Origin: Siccirubricoccus deserti | Lineage (GTDB): Bacteria; Pseudomonadota; Alphaproteobacteria; Acetobacterales; Acetobacteraceae | DNA: 64,000 nt | Assembly (NCBI RefSeq): GCF_014283215.1 | Contig: NZ_JACOMF010000004.1 | Coordinates: 204,669-268,668, forward strand | Direction: 5' to 3' | In this document: piece after piece, positions 26,030 through 35,257 of the stretch | How the letters are laid out: each line of letters opens with the position of its first letter | Position numbering within the stretch: position 1 is the first letter of the stretch | Position numbers and translations under genes: made by a program | The notes under the pieces: generated by a model | Told to the model about the DNA's origin: nothing | Databases searched by the model: none | What the model saw: only the letters and a program-made list of their open reading frames with translations

Positions 26030-27112
26030 TCAGAAGGCAATCAACTGCCGCACCACATGGCCGCCCTTCAACCGGGCGAAGCCCTCGTTGATCTCCGCCA
26101 GCCTGAGCTGGCCGCTGATCAGGTGGTCGAGGTGCAGCCGCCCCTGCTGCCACAGGGTCAGCAGCCGCGGCATGTCGGTGCGGAAGTGGTTGGAGCCCAT
26201 GGAGGAGCCCTGGATCCTCCGCTCGCGCAGGAAATCGTAGCCATGCAGCTCGATCTTGGTGCCGAAGGGGACCATGCCGATGATCGTCGCGGTGCCGCCC
26301 GGGCGCAGCATGGCGAAGCTCTGCTCGGCGGTCTTCTTCAGGCCCAGCGCCTCGAAGCTGTAGTGGACGCCGCCGCCGGTCAGCTCCCTTACCGCCAGCA
26401 CCGGGTCGTCATTGCCGACCAGCACGGTGTCGGTGGCGCCCATGGTCTTCGCCAGTTCCAGCTTCTCCGGCAGGGTATCGAGGGCGATGATGCGGGAGGC
26501 GCCGGCCAGCGCCGCGCCGTTGATGGCGGACAGCCCGACGCCGCCGCAGCCGATGACCGCGACGGTCGAGCCCGCCTCGATCCGCGCTGTGTTGATCACC
26601 GCACCGACCCCGGTGATGACGCCGCAGCCGACCAGGGTGGCACGGTCCAGCGGCACCTCCGGGTCGATCCTCACCAGCGCATTCTCATGCACCAGCATCT
26701 GCTCGGCGAAGGCCGAGAGGTTGAGGAATTGGTGCATCACCTCGCCGTCCTTCCAGGACAGGCGGCGCGACTGGCCGGGCACCATCTTCACCTCGGTGTT
26801 CTCGCACAGCACCGTCCGGCCGGAGGTGCATTGCGCGCAGGCACCGCAGAACACCGACAGGCAGCCGATCACATGGTCGCCGGGCTTGAGGTAGGTGACA
26901 TCGGCGCCGACCTGCTCGACCACCCCGGCGACCTCATGGCCAGGGACGGTGGGCATCGGGTGGGGGTAGAGCCCCTCGATGAAATGCAGGTCGCTGTGGC
27001 AGAGCCCGGCAAAGGCGGTGCGCACCAGCACCTCCCGCGCCTTGGGCTTCTGCAGCGTGACCTCTTCCACGGTCAGCGGCTGGTTGACCTCGTGCAGCAC
27101 GGCGGCCTTCAT
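26030..27112 (-). CDS. Zinc-dependent alcohol dehydrogenase (class III-like MDR)
   Basis: A 360-residue medium-chain dehydrogenase. The catalytic zinc ligands are in FAGLCHSDLHF (residues about 35-45) and PGHEVAGVV (about 56-64). The structural-zinc cysteines are in CGACAQCTSGRTVLC near 89-103. The nucleotide loop VIGCGGVGLSAINGA near 182-196 marks NAD(P) use. The 'GVITGVGAV' stretch is typical of class III-like enzymes. It may oxidise an alcohol or a thiol adduct such as S-hydroxymethyl glutathione; neither can be decided here. The ATG at 27112 gives the standard MKAAVLHEVNQPL start, so the longer frame is not used. It is divergent from an enoyl-CoA hydratase. Confidence 0.92.
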   Translation of the reverse strand: MKAAVLHEVNQPLTVEEVTLQKPKAREVLVRTAFAGLCHSDLHFIEGLYPHPMPTVPGHEVAGVVEQVGADVTYLKPGDHVIGCLSVFCGACAQCTSGRTVLCENTEVKMVPGQSRRLSWKDGEVMHQFLNLSAFAEQMLVHENALVRIDPEVPLDRATLVGCGVITGVGAVINTARIEAGSTVAVIGCGGVGLSAINGAALAGASRIIALDTLPEKLELAKTMGATDTVLVGNDDPVLAVRELTGGGVHYSFEALGLKKTAEQSFAMLRPGGTATIIGMVPFGTKIELHGYDFLRERRIQGSSMGSNHFRTDMPRLLTLWQQGRLHLDHLISGQLRLAEINEGFARLKGGHVVRQLIAF

Positions 27113-27236
27113 GGCGGCTCTCCCCCCTCTTGTGTGTCGTCCGGCCGCGTTACGCGCCACAATCGGACCGGGTCCGGTGGAGCCTAGCACGGCGTCCCGG
27201 TATAGATTCCAGAACGGGATCAGACGGAGGAACACC

Positions 27237-28031
27237 ATGGCACCCGAGCTGCTGCAGGAGCGCACCGAGGGCGTGCTGCTGCTGACGATGAACCGGCCCG
27301 AGGTGCTGAACGCGCTCGGCGGCCGGATGATGTGGGATTTGCTGGAAGCCCTGCAGGGTGCCGCGACCGACCCCGAGATCGGCTGCGTGGTGCTGACCGG
27401 GGCCGGGCGTGGCTTCTCGGCGGGCGGCGACATGAAGGCCCGGGCCAGCGGCGCCAAGCCGCCGCCGGTTACGCCCGAGGCTGGCGCCGATGAGCTGCGC
27501 AGCCGCATGGAATGCTCCCGCCTGCTGCATGAGATGCCGAAGCCGACCATCGCCATGCTGAACGGCGTCGCCGCCGGCGCCGGGATGTCGCTGGCGCTGG
27601 CCTGCGACATGCGCATCGCCGGCACCAGCGCGCGAATGACCACCGCCTTCGCCAACATGGGCTTCTCCGGCGATTTCGGCGGCCACTACTTCCTGGCCAA
27701 GCTGCTCGGCCCGGCCAAGGCGCGGGAGCTGTACTTCACCAGCGCCAAGCTGGATTGCGAGGCGCTGGAGAAGCTCGGCCTGGTCAACCGCGTGGTGCCC
27801 GACGCCGAGCTGCGGGAGGCGACCATGGCGCTCGCGACCCAGCTCGGCCGAGGCCCGCGCGTCGCCTGGCGCTACATGAAGCGCAACATGAAGGTGGCCG
27901 AGGAAGGCACGCTGGCCGAGGCGCTGGACGCCGAAGCGATCGGCATGATGCGCACCCGCGAGACCGAGGACCACAAGGAAGCCCTCCGCGCCTTCGTCGA
28001 GAAGCGCCCGCCGGTGTTCAAGGGGCGCTGA
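27237..28031 (+). CDS. Enoyl-CoA hydratase/isomerase family protein
   Basis: A 264-residue crotonase-fold protein that acts on acyl-CoA thioesters. The start is MAPELLQERTEGVLLLTMNR, followed by PEVLNALGGRMMWDL, the oxyanion loop GRGFSAGGDMKARA near residues 61-74 and the second hole segment NGVAAGAGMSLALACDMRIA near 106-125. The C-terminal trimerisation helix is present. In crotonase the two catalytic Glu lie near the residues following these segments; here the second region reads FANMGFSGDFGGHYFLAKLL, which looks more like an isomerase or dehydratase branch. The start follows GGAGGAACACC. Confidence 0.9.
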   Translation: MAPELLQERTEGVLLLTMNRPEVLNALGGRMMWDLLEALQGAATDPEIGCVVLTGAGRGFSAGGDMKARASGAKPPPVTPEAGADELRSRMECSRLLHEMPKPTIAMLNGVAAGAGMSLALACDMRIAGTSARMTTAFANMGFSGDFGGHYFLAKLLGPAKARELYFTSAKLDCEALEKLGLVNRVVPDAELREATMALATQLGRGPRVAWRYMKRNMKVAEEGTLAEALDAEAIGMMRTRETEDHKEALRAFVEKRPPVFKGR

Positions 28032-28132
28032 GCCGCTGCCCCTTACTGTATGATGCGTTCGGGATCGCCCGGCGGCCATCAGGCTGCCGGGCTCGCCGCC
28101 GGCCCGGACGGCGGATCAGCTTGCCGTGCCGG

Positions 28133-28504
28133 TCAGGCGTCCATGTTCCAGCAATCGACGTCCCACTTCCACGCATCGCCCTCCCGCTTCCAGAGAACGA
28201 CATATTTCAGCGATACGGGCGCGGCGCCCGGGGCAGTGAAGATCTCGGCGCGGCCGACTTCCGCGGCACGGTCTCCGGTCACGGTCAGCTCCAGCGAATG
28301 CAGCTTCGCCCCCGTCACGCCCAGCCCGGCGACGGCCGAACTCCAGTATTCCCGGATGCCTGCCAAGCCGGTGATCGCCGGGACACCGGGCGACAGCAGC
28401 CGGGCATTGGCGGTGTAGACCTGGTCCAGGGCGCCGAACTCGCGGCGGGCAATGACCGCCTCCTCGAAGATGCGATTGGTCCTGCCGAATGCCTCGTTGG
28501 ACAT
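28133..28504 (-). CDS. SnoaL/DUF4440-like (NTF2-fold) protein
   Basis: A 123-residue NTF2-like protein. It reads MSNEAFGRTNRIFEEAVIAR, then DQVYTANARLLSPGVPAITG (the SnoaL pattern of an acid and a PG pocket lid), with REYWSSAVAGLGVTGAKLHS. The end KWDVDCWNMDA is typical of ketosteroid-isomerase-like proteins. GGAGG lies upstream of the ATG. It could be an isomerase or dehydratase for small molecules, or a non-catalytic carrier; the substrate is unknown. Confidence 0.8.
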   Translation of the reverse strand: MSNEAFGRTNRIFEEAVIARREFGALDQVYTANARLLSPGVPAITGLAGIREYWSSAVAGLGVTGAKLHSLELTVTGDRAAEVGRAEIFTAPGAAPVSLKYVVLWKREGDAWKWDVDCWNMDA

Positions 28505-28577
28505 GTGCGCCTCCATCCTGCCGTTGCAGGTTTGCACCGGCAGGATGGGCCGCGGCATCACACCCGGGTGACGTCGC

Positions 28578-30164
28578 TCAGAACCGCAGCGGCACCGCCT
28601 GCACCACCAGCGGCAGGGCGCGGACCTCGGCCAGCACCGGCTCGGGGATCGGCCCGTCCAGCGAGACCAGGCAAATGGCATCACCGCCCTGCGCCGCGCG
28701 GCCCAGGTGGAAGGTGGCGATGTTGATGCCGGCATTCGCCAGCACCATGCCGAAGCGGCCGATGAAGCCTGGCCGGTCGTGGTTGGTGACGTAGAGCATG
28801 TCGGCGGCGAAATCCGCCTCCACCGCAATGCCCTTGATCTCGACAAGACGCGGCTTGGCCTCGCCCACCAGCGTGCCGGCGACGCTGCGTTCGTAGCGGT
28901 CGGTCACCACCGTGACCCGCAGCAGGCTGGCGTAGTCGCCGCGGCGCTCGTGTACGGTCTCGGCCACCGAGATGCCGCGCTCCTTCGCCACCACTGGGGC
29001 GTTGACCATGTTGACGGCGCCGAGCAGCGGGCCGAGCACGCCGGCCAGCCCCGCCGCGGTCAGCGGCCGGCGGTTCAGCTCGGCGACATGGCCCTCGTAT
29101 TCGACCCGGATCGCCTTCAGCGCGCCATCCTGCGCCTGGGTCAGCTGCCCGGCCATGGCGCCCAGCAGCCGCGCCAGCTCCATGTAGGGCTTGAGGCGCG
29201 GCGCCTCCTCGGCGGTCACGCTCGGCATGTTGATGGCGTTGGAGACCGCGCCGCTCAGCAGGTAGTCGGCCATCTGGTCGGCGACCTGCAGCGCCACATT
29301 CTCCTGCGCCTCGGCCGTCGCGGCGCCAAGGTGCGGGGTGCAGACCACGTTCTCCAGCGTGAACAACGGGCTGTCGGTCGCCGGCTCGGTTTCGAACACG
29401 TCGAGCGCGGCGCCGGCGACGTGGCCGGATTTCAGCGCGTCATACAGCGCCGCTTCATCCACCAGCCCGCCGCGGGCGCAGTTGATGATGCGGACGCCCT
29501 TCTTCAGCTTCGCCAGATTGGCACGGCTGAGGATGTTGCGGGTCTGGTCGGTCAGCGGCGTGTGCAGGGTGATGAAATCGGCCCGCTCCAGCAGCTCGTT
29601 CAGCTCGACCTTCTCGACGCCCAGCTCGACCGCGCGCTTCTCCGACAGGAAGGGGTCAAAGGCGACGACCTTCATGTGCAGCCCGACCGCGCGATCGGCG
29701 ACGATGGAGCCGATGTTGCCGCAGCCGATCAGCCCGAGCGTCTTGCCGAACAGCTCGACGCCCATGAAGCGGTTCTTCTCCCACTTCCCGGCCTTGGTGC
29801 TGGCGCTGGCCTCCGGCAACTGCCGGGCCAGCGCGAACATCATGGCGATCGCATGCTCGGCGGTGGTGATGGCGTTGCCGTAGGGGGTGTTCATCACCAC
29901 CACGCCGCGGGCGGTGGCGCTGGTGACATCCACATTGTCGACGCCGATGCCGGCGCGGCCGACCACCTTCAGATTCGGCGCCGCCTCCATCAGCTCGCGG
30001 GTGACCTTGGTGGCGCTGCGCACCGCGAGGCCGTCAAAGGGGCCGATGATGGCGCGCAGCTCGGCCGGGGAGAGGCCGGGGCGGAACTCCACCTCTATGC
30101 CGCGGCGGCGGAAGATCTCAACCGCGGCGGGGGAGAGCTTGTCGGAGATGAGGACCTTCGGCAT
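28578..30164 (-). CDS. serA: D-3-phosphoglycerate dehydrogenase, long (type I) form
   Basis: The PGDH of the serC-serA operon, 528 residues. The order is a substrate/NAD domain ([20 protein letters not shown], the Rossmann loop [15 protein letters not shown] near residues 148-162), the catalytic Arg in [20 protein letters not shown], and the His in [20 protein letters not shown]. An intervening (ASB) domain of about 130 residues, and then a C-terminal ACT domain ([20 protein letters not shown]), follow. The ATG at 30164 overlaps the serC stop (TGATG), so the two genes are translationally coupled. The other PGDH in this window lacks the ASB domain. Confidence 0.95.
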   Translation of the reverse strand: MPKVLISDKLSPAAVEIFRRRGIEVEFRPGLSPAELRAIIGPFDGLAVRSATKVTRELMEAAPNLKVVGRAGIGVDNVDVTSATARGVVVMNTPYGNAITTAEHAIAMMFALARQLPEASASTKAGKWEKNRFMGVELFGKTLGLIGCGNIGSIVADRAVGLHMKVVAFDPFLSEKRAVELGVEKVELNELLERADFITLHTPLTDQTRNILSRANLAKLKKGVRIINCARGGLVDEAALYDALKSGHVAGAALDVFETEPATDSPLFTLENVVCTPHLGAATAEAQENVALQVADQMADYLLSGAVSNAINMPSVTAEEAPRLKPYMELARLLGAMAGQLTQAQDGALKAIRVEYEGHVAELNRRPLTAAGLAGVLGPLLGAVNMVNAPVVAKERGISVAETVHERRGDYASLLRVTVVTDRYERSVAGTLVGEAKPRLVEIKGIAVEADFAADMLYVTNHDRPGFIGRFGMVLANAGINIATFHLGRAAQGGDAICLVSLDGPIPEPVLAEVRALPLVVQAVPLRF

Positions 30165-31339
30165 CACGCGGCCACCTTCGCGGCTTCGGCTTCAACCTGG
30201 GCGAAGGCCCAGTCCAGCCAGGGCAGCAGCGCCTGGATGTCGGCGGTCTCCACCGTGGCGCCGCCCCAGATGCGAAGGCCGGGCGGGGCATCGCGATAGG
30301 CACCGGCGTCGAGGGCGACGCCCTCCTTCTCCAGCAGCGTGGCGAGTTTCTTGGCTGTCGCGGACTGCGCCTCGGCGTCCAGCACCTGGAACCAGGGTGC
30401 GACGATCTTCAGGCAGATCGAAGTGCAGGAGCGCGTGGCCGGATCCTCGGCGAGGAAATCCACCCAGGGCGTCTTCGCCACCCAGCCGGCGATGGCGGCA
30501 AGGTTGGCTTCCGACCGCGCGATCAGCCTTTTGAGGCCGCCGACGCTCTCGGCCCAGCGCAGCCCGTCCACCGCATCCTCCACCGCGAGCATGGAGGGGG
30601 TGTTGATCGTCTCCCCCTTGAAGATGCCCTCGTTGAGGCGGCCAGCCTTGGTCATGCGGAAGATCTTCGGCATCGGCCAGGATGGGGTGTAGCTCTCCAA
30701 CCGGGCGACGGCCCGCGGCGACAGCGCCAGCATGCCATGCGCCGCCTCGCCGCCCAGCACCTTCTGCCAGGACCAGGTGACGACATCGAGCTTGTGCCAG
30801 GGCAGGTCCATGGCGAAGGCGGCGCTGGTGGCATCGCAGATCGCCAGCCCCTCGCGCGCATCCGGGATGAAATCGGCGTTCGGCAGGCGGACGCCGCTGG
30901 TGGTGCCGTTCCAGACGAAGACCAGGTCGCGCGTGCCATCGGCCGCCAGCGCCGGCAGCCTTCCGTAGGGCGCCTCGATCAGCCGGACATCCGCCAGCTT
31001 CAATTGCTTCAGGATGTCGGTCGCCCAATCCTTGGAGAAGCTCTCCCAGGCCAGCACGTCGACGCCGCGGGCGCCGAGCAGGGACCACAGCGCCATCTCC
31101 ACCGCGCCGGTATCGGAGGCGGGGACGATGCCGAGCCGCCAGCCTTCGGGCAGGCCGAGCAGCGCCTTGCTGCGCTCGATCACCTCGGCGAGCCGGGCCT
31201 TGGGGTCCTTGGCGCGATGGCTACGGCCGAGGAAGGCGCCCGAGAGCGCATCCAGCGTCCAACCGGGACGCTTGGCACAGGGGCCGGAGGAGAATTTCGG
31301 ATTGGCCGGACGCAGGTCCGGCTTGGTGGCGATCGCCAT
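30164..31339 (-). CDS. serC: Phosphoserine aminotransferase
   Basis: SerC converts 3-phosphohydroxypyruvate to phosphoserine with glutamate, a PLP enzyme of serine and B6 synthesis. The 391 residues start [20 protein letters not shown] and carry [20 protein letters not shown] near residues 37-56 and [20 protein letters not shown] near 68-87. The PLP lysine lies in [20 protein letters not shown] near 187-206. The alphaproteobacterial/archaeal-type SerC is recognised by this pattern. An excellent AAGGGAGCCGC precedes the ATG at 31339. It heads the serC-serA operon. Confidence 0.95.
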   Translation of the reverse strand: MAIATKPDLRPANPKFSSGPCAKRPGWTLDALSGAFLGRSHRAKDPKARLAEVIERSKALLGLPEGWRLGIVPASDTGAVEMALWSLLGARGVDVLAWESFSKDWATDILKQLKLADVRLIEAPYGRLPALAADGTRDLVFVWNGTTSGVRLPNADFIPDAREGLAICDATSAAFAMDLPWHKLDVVTWSWQKVLGGEAAHGMLALSPRAVARLESYTPSWPMPKIFRMTKAGRLNEGIFKGETINTPSMLAVEDAVDGLRWAESVGGLKRLIARSEANLAAIAGWVAKTPWVDFLAEDPATRSCTSICLKIVAPWFQVLDAEAQSATAKKLATLLEKEGVALDAGAYRDAPPGLRIWGGATVETADIQALLPWLDWAFAQVEAEAAKVAA

Positions 31340-31457
31340 ATGCGGCTCCCTTCCAGAAGCGAATGCGCCCCGGTGGGGGGGCGTGGCCCGGGGCGGGAGG
31401 TACGCCTCGGCCGGCGATGACGCAAGCGTTCCGTGCGACCGGAGGCCCGCTGCCGGC
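31340..31457 (-). promoter_or_regulatory. Leader of the serC-serA operon, possible structured RNA
   Basis: The 118-bp gap before serC on the minus strand contains a hairpin, GCCCCGG pairing with CCGGGGC around a C-rich loop. It lies about 20 bases before the ribosome binding site, and a second GC-rich arm sits upstream. An RNA motif called serC is known before serC operons of alphaproteobacteria. Whether this is that motif was not established; the covariance was not tested. Confidence 0.25.
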
Positions 31458-32240
31458 TCAGGCCAGCAATGACAGCAGCGGGCTGCTGGCGCCGCCGCCC
31501 TCATTGGCCTTGGCCATGACGTAGCGCTGGGCGATCTGCTGCAATTTCCTCGGGTCGTTCAGATCCGCCAGCTTGAGCCGGGCGGTGATGGCCCGTGCCT
31601 GGGTTTCGACCGATTGCACCGCCATGGCATCCGGCAGCCCGAGCGCCTTGGTCACCACCCGGCGCATCACCGAGTTGCCGAGGATATTGTAGACGTCCGT
31701 CGCGCCCGGGGCATTCTTAATGAAATAGAGCGCGTCGGAGAGGCCAGCGTTCTTCTCGTCCAGCCCGCGCTGATACTGGTACTGCAGGTAGCCCTCGGTC
31801 AGCGTCTTCTGGAAGGCCGGGTCCTTCAGCGCATCCAGCCCCTTGGTGCGCAGGTCGAGCGAGGTGGCCGCCGCCTTGAAGCGGCTGTCGAGTTTGGCGA
31901 GCAGCCCCTTGCTGTCGGCCGGATCGGCCATCAACGCCTTCTGCACCAGCCCGGGATACTGCAACTGGTCGCTCAGCCCGAGCGAGGGCAGCAGCACGGC
32001 CAGGATGCGCGGATCGCGCAGCGCCGAGTTCACATCCTTGGCCTTGTCCAGCGCCTTCTGGAATTGCTGGAGCGCGGTGATGGTGACGGGATCCTTGCGC
32101 TCCGCGGCGACACCCCGGGCCTCGGCATCCTTCGCCTGCGCCGCCTTCAGCGCCAGCACGGCGGAGGCGGCATCGCCGGTGGTGGCCGCAGCCGGCGTCC
32201 CGCCGAACAGGCTGGATAGCAGGGCCGCGCTCAACGCCAT
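31458..32240 (-). CDS. DUF1217 family protein
   Basis: A 260-residue helical protein with the DUF1217 pattern: [40 protein letters not shown] and [19 protein letters not shown] in order. DUF1217 proteins often sit near flagellar genes in Rhizobiales and related groups; no flagellar gene is present in this window. It starts [27 protein letters not shown] upstream (32294) would add 18 residues, and neither start has a strong ribosome binding site. The signal-like start may instead be a simple hydrophobic helix. Confidence 0.7.
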   Translation of the reverse strand: MALSAALLSSLFGGTPAAATTGDAASAVLALKAAQAKDAEARGVAAERKDPVTITALQQFQKALDKAKDVNSALRDPRILAVLLPSLGLSDQLQYPGLVQKALMADPADSKGLLAKLDSRFKAAATSLDLRTKGLDALKDPAFQKTLTEGYLQYQYQRGLDEKNAGLSDALYFIKNAPGATDVYNILGNSVMRRVVTKALGLPDAMAVQSVETQARAITARLKLADLNDPRKLQQIAQRYVMAKANEGGGASSPLLSLLA

Positions 32241-32355
32241 GGCGGCGATGCTGTCAGGGGAGGTGACGACGGGCGCATTCGGGGTGCCGGGCATCCACGG
32301 GAGGACCGTCGGAGCATGGTCCCAACCTGCTGAAGCCTCGGTTAACGCACGGCAG

Positions 32356-32386
32356 CGGGCCGGGAAGGCGCCCCCTTCCCGGCCCG
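32356..32386 (-). terminator. Strong hairpin after the DUF3140/H1-like gene
   Basis: A perfect 13-bp stem (CGGGCCGGGAAGG with CCTTCCCGGCCCG) with a five-base loop. It lies just after the stop of the minus-strand gene and lacks a clear T run. Confidence 0.6.
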
Positions 32387-32396
32387 CCCCGTTGCG

Positions 32397-33845
32397 TCAC
32401 CCGCGCGGACGACGGCGCGCGCCGGTGCCGCGACTGCTGGAGGCAGCACGCCCGCCCTTGGCTGCCGCGGGAGTGCGGCCTGCCGCGCCCTTCGAGGCGC
32501 CGCGCTTCGTCGCCGCGCCGTTGGCGCGCTTGGCAGCCGCACCGGCCGCAGGCTTCGTTGCCGCGCCAGTGGCGCGCTTCGCCGCCGTGCCAGTGGCACG
32601 CTTCGCCGTCGTGCCGGTCGCGCGCTTCGCCGCCGTGCCGGTCGCACGCTTCGTAGCCGTGCCAGTGGCACGCTTCGCCGTCGTGCCAGTGGTACGCTTC
32701 GCCGTCGTGCCGGTCGCGCGCTTCGTAGCCGTGCCGGTCGCGCGCTTCGAGGCGCCGCTGGCCCGCCCGCCCTTGGCGGCCGCCGCGGTGCGCCCGGCGG
32801 CTCCCTTGGCGGTGGAACGCCGCGTCGCCGCCGCTCCGGTGGCGCGCTTCGCGGTCGCGGCAGTGCCGCGCTTCGCCGTCGTGCCAGTGGCACGCTTCGC
32901 CGTCGTGCCAGTGGCACGCTTCGTCGCCGTGCCGGTCGCGCGCTTCGAGGCGCCGCTGGCCCGCCCACCCTTGGCGGCCGCCGCGGTGCGCCCGGCGGCT
33001 CCCTTGGCGGTGGAACGCCGCGTCGTTGCCGTCCCCGCCCGCTTGGCCGTGCCGGCGCTGGCCCGACCGCCCTTGGCCGCCGCCGCGGTGCGCCCGGCGG
33101 CACCGGTTGCCCGCTTGGCGGGGGTCCGGGCGGCGCCGGCAGCGGTGCGGGTCGTACGCTTCGCCGCGCCAGCCCGCGCCGCGCTCTTCGCGCCGGTGCC
33201 GCGGGTCGCGGATGCCTTGCGTGCCGCGCCGGCGCCACCGGCCTCGCGGCCGGCCTCGGCCTGCGCCGAACGTGTCGCGGTGCGGCGGGTCGGCTTGCGG
33301 ACGGCTGCCGGGGTGCCGCCCTCCTCGGCCGTGGAACTGGTGCGGCGGCTGCGACGCGGCGCCGCCTCCGTCTCCGCACCATCCGCACGACGGCGCGGCG
33401 CGGCGCGGCGGCGCTTCGGCGCCGGCTCTGCCGGCATCTCGGAAGCCGGCGCCTCGGACCCGGCCTGCGGACCGTTCTCCTCGCCTTCGGCGGGCTGCGT
33501 GTCGTTGTCCTGCATCATGGCCTCCTGTTGCTGGGGGTCGTGCCCCCAATTCATCAGCGAGTAGCGCCAACGCGTCGCCGCGATGTCGCCCTCCGGTCGC
33601 TGCGCCAGATGGCGACGGATGTAGCCCACCACCACGCGCAGGAAGTCCTCCTCCGCCTCGCCGCCTTCGAGGATCTCGAGGATGCGGCGGCCGGATTGGT
33701 GGCCCACCGCCTCATCCTCGCCTGTCGGGGTGAAGCCGACGGAGCGGCTTTCCTCGGTCTCCAGCCAGCGCCGCAACTCGGCGGCGGGGATGTTCACCAG
33801 GGCGCGGAAATCCGCGGCGATGCCCTGCGGCTCGTCCTGTTCCAT
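32397..33845 (-). CDS. DUF3140 protein with histone H1-like repetitive tail
   Basis: A 482-residue protein in two parts. Residues 1-105 are a compact DUF3140 domain: NIPAAELRRWLETEESRSVG, EAVGHQSGRRILEILEG, FLRVVVGYIRRHLAQRP and RWRYSLMNWGHDPQQQEAMM. The remaining ~375 residues are low complexity, first acidic (GEENGPQAGSEAPASEMPAE) and then almost purely Ala, Lys, Arg, Thr and Gly, with repeated AKRATGT units and modules such as GAAGRTAAAAKGGRAS. It is like the tail of bacterial H1-like DNA-binding proteins (AlgP, Hc1, PhaF). The tail should bind DNA or RNA. AGAGGGA precedes the ATG. A strong hairpin follows it. Confidence 0.8.
   Translation of the reverse strand: MEQDEPQGIAADFRALVNIPAAELRRWLETEESRSVGFTPTGEDEAVGHQSGRRILEILEGGEAEEDFLRVVVGYIRRHLAQRPEGDIAATRWRYSLMNWGHDPQQQEAMMQDNDTQPAEGEENGPQAGSEAPASEMPAEPAPKRRRAAPRRRADGAETEAAPRRSRRTSSTAEEGGTPAAVRKPTRRTATRSAQAEAGREAGGAGAARKASATRGTGAKSAARAGAAKRTTRTAAGAARTPAKRATGAAGRTAAAAKGGRASAGTAKRAGTATTRRSTAKGAAGRTAAAAKGGRASGASKRATGTATKRATGTTAKRATGTTAKRGTAATAKRATGAAATRRSTAKGAAGRTAAAAKGGRASGASKRATGTATKRATGTTAKRTTGTTAKRATGTATKRATGTAAKRATGTTAKRATGTAAKRATGAATKPAAGAAAKRANGAATKRGASKGAAGRTPAAAKGGRAASSSRGTGARRRPRG
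32540..33025. repeat. Internal tandem repeats of the H1-like tail, including a 198-bp in-frame duplication
   Basis: The DNA encoding the tail repeats. Units of about 21 bp encode AKRATGT-like heptads. A ~100-base block at 32728-32827 recurs at 32926-33025 with about one mismatch, an offset of 198 bp or 66 codons. The near identity points to recent slippage or unequal exchange. Confidence 0.85.
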
Positions 33846-33849
33846 GCGA

Positions 33850-34261
33850 TCCCTCTGCTCCCTTGCCTTTGGGTGCCGCGCCGCTGCGGCCTTTGCCGCG
33901 ACATCGGGCGGCTGGGCGGAGAACTGCCGCCCGGCGGCCTTGTCGCGCCGCTTGGCGGCGGTGCTCCGGTGTATTCCTCCTTGGCCGGCGCCTCGCACGC
34001 GGCGCGTGGGAGGTAGCGCTTACCGATCTCGCCCGATGCCTTGCCGGAGCGCGTGCCCCACGCCTCCCGCGCCCAGCGGTCGAGGTGATTGCCAGGGGCT
34101 TTCGGCCCGGCATAGCCACCGCCGCGTCGCTGGTATTCCGGCGGCGAGTTGCGCCTTGCGGGCGGAGCACTGGCCGGGCGCACCGCCGTTGTCCGCGCGG
34201 TGACCTGCGCCTTCACCGCTTCCCAAAGTGCGGGGTTGGTCTTCCGCGCAGTGCCTGGCAT
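33850..34261 (-). pseudogene. Frameshifted DUF5872-type small basic protein
   Basis: The first frame reads MPGTARKTNPALWEAVKAQV. The family's next segment, GGAPGQCSARKAQLAA (normally GQWSARKAQLL), is in a second frame (about 34150-34190). The following EYQRRGGGYAG and DRWAREAWGTRSGKA then GEIGKRYLPRAACEA are back in the first frame. The C-terminal GRQFSAQPPDVAAKAAAAR is in a third frame that runs into the DUF3140 gene. So at least three frame changes separate conserved blocks. The family name (DUF5872) is from memory of its motifs; function unknown. As it stands the gene is probably not functional. Confidence 0.6.
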
Positions 34262-34387
34262 GTGCGCTGTGCCCCTCCCTGCAGGTCGTGTTGAATCTCG
34301 CAACGTCACGCCACGGCAAGCGTTCCCGCGCGCCGCATCGCGCGGCGCATTTCACCGCCGATTGCGCGCGACATGTGACCAGAGGGC

Positions 34388-35254
34388 TCAGCGCGTCGCG
34401 GTCAGGCGCAACCGCGCATCCAGCGACTCGCCCGGCAGCAGCATCGTCATCGGTCCGAAGGTGGCGAGCGCCGGGCGGTTCGGCGCATCCGGCAGATGAC
34501 TCACCGGCTCGATGCAGAGCACCTTGCCGCCGGCTGGGGCGAAGAGCTGGAGGTTGTGCGCCCAGGCGCCGCTGGCTTCGATTCGCAGCGCGCAATCGGG
34601 CCGGATGATCGTCGCCACGCCATCCCAGCCGGCGAAATGCGTGTCCAGCCCCTCATAGGCGGCCTCGTCGCCATCGATGCCGGCCGTGGGCTGCGCCGCC
34701 ACCGGCAGGGTCCGCGCGTCGCGGGCGAACAGCGTCGTGGCGTGCAGGTGCAGCCGCGTCCCCGGCGGCCGCAGGAAGAAGGGGTGCCAGCCGAGACCGA
34801 AGGGAAACGGCTGCGCGCCGTCATTCACCAGCCGCAGCGCGAGCGTCGCCGCGCCGCCGGCCAGCTGCAATTCGAGTCGTGTGGTGAAACGCCAGGGGAT
34901 GCCGAGCGGTGCGGTATCCATCGCCTGGGTCAGCACCACATGCGCCGGCGTCGCCTGTTCCACCTGCCAGTGCGCATCGCGCACCAGGCCATGGATGGCG
35001 GTGCCATCGGCCGGGCGGTTCACCGGCAGGTGGTAGGTGGTGCCGGCAACCGGCAGCATCCCGCCATCCAGGCGATTGGCCCAGGGCGCCATGGTGAAGG
35101 CGCCACAGAAGCTGGTATTGGGGTCGGCACCAGCGGGCAGCGGCATCAGCAGGTCGATCCCGCGCCAGGTGAGCGCGGCGAAGGCGCCGCCCTGCGCCGG
35201 CAACAGCGCCGCCGACCATTCACCGGCTTCCAGCGCGACTCGGTCAGCCGCCAT
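34388..35254 (-). CDS. Aldose 1-epimerase family protein (mutarotase)
   Basis: A 288-residue galactose mutarotase-fold protein. The beta-sandwich markers are SFCGAFTMAPWANRLDGG near residues 47-64, ADGTAIHGLVRDAHWQVEQA near 82-101 (conserved His), and GLGWHPFFLRPPGTRLHLHA (second His) near 151-170. The family interconverts alpha and beta pyranoses. The gene begins 3 bp after the uronate dehydrogenase stop, so it is in the same operon, and a uronic acid mutarotase role is likely but inferred. It is somewhat shorter than the GalM type (about 340). Confidence 0.88.
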   Translation of the reverse strand: MAADRVALEAGEWSAALLPAQGGAFAALTWRGIDLLMPLPAGADPNTSFCGAFTMAPWANRLDGGMLPVAGTTYHLPVNRPADGTAIHGLVRDAHWQVEQATPAHVVLTQAMDTAPLGIPWRFTTRLELQLAGGAATLALRLVNDGAQPFPFGLGWHPFFLRPPGTRLHLHATTLFARDARTLPVAAQPTAGIDGDEAAYEGLDTHFAGWDGVATIIRPDCALRIEASGAWAHNLQLFAPAGGKVLCIEPVSHLPDAPNRPALATFGPMTMLLPGESLDARLRLTATR

Positions 35255-35257
35255 CGA

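Noticed and set aside
32540..33025. CRISPR-like array
   Set aside because: The short repeated units are in-frame codons of the Ala/Lys/Thr tail with no constant repeat and variable spacers, and no cas gene is nearby.
32254..33570. Several long frames on both strands over the H1-like repeat region (for example a His/Asp/Gly-rich frame)
   Set aside because: They are produced by the repeated codons of the DUF3140/H1-like gene read in other frames. Only one frame carries the DUF3140 domain and a ribosome binding site.
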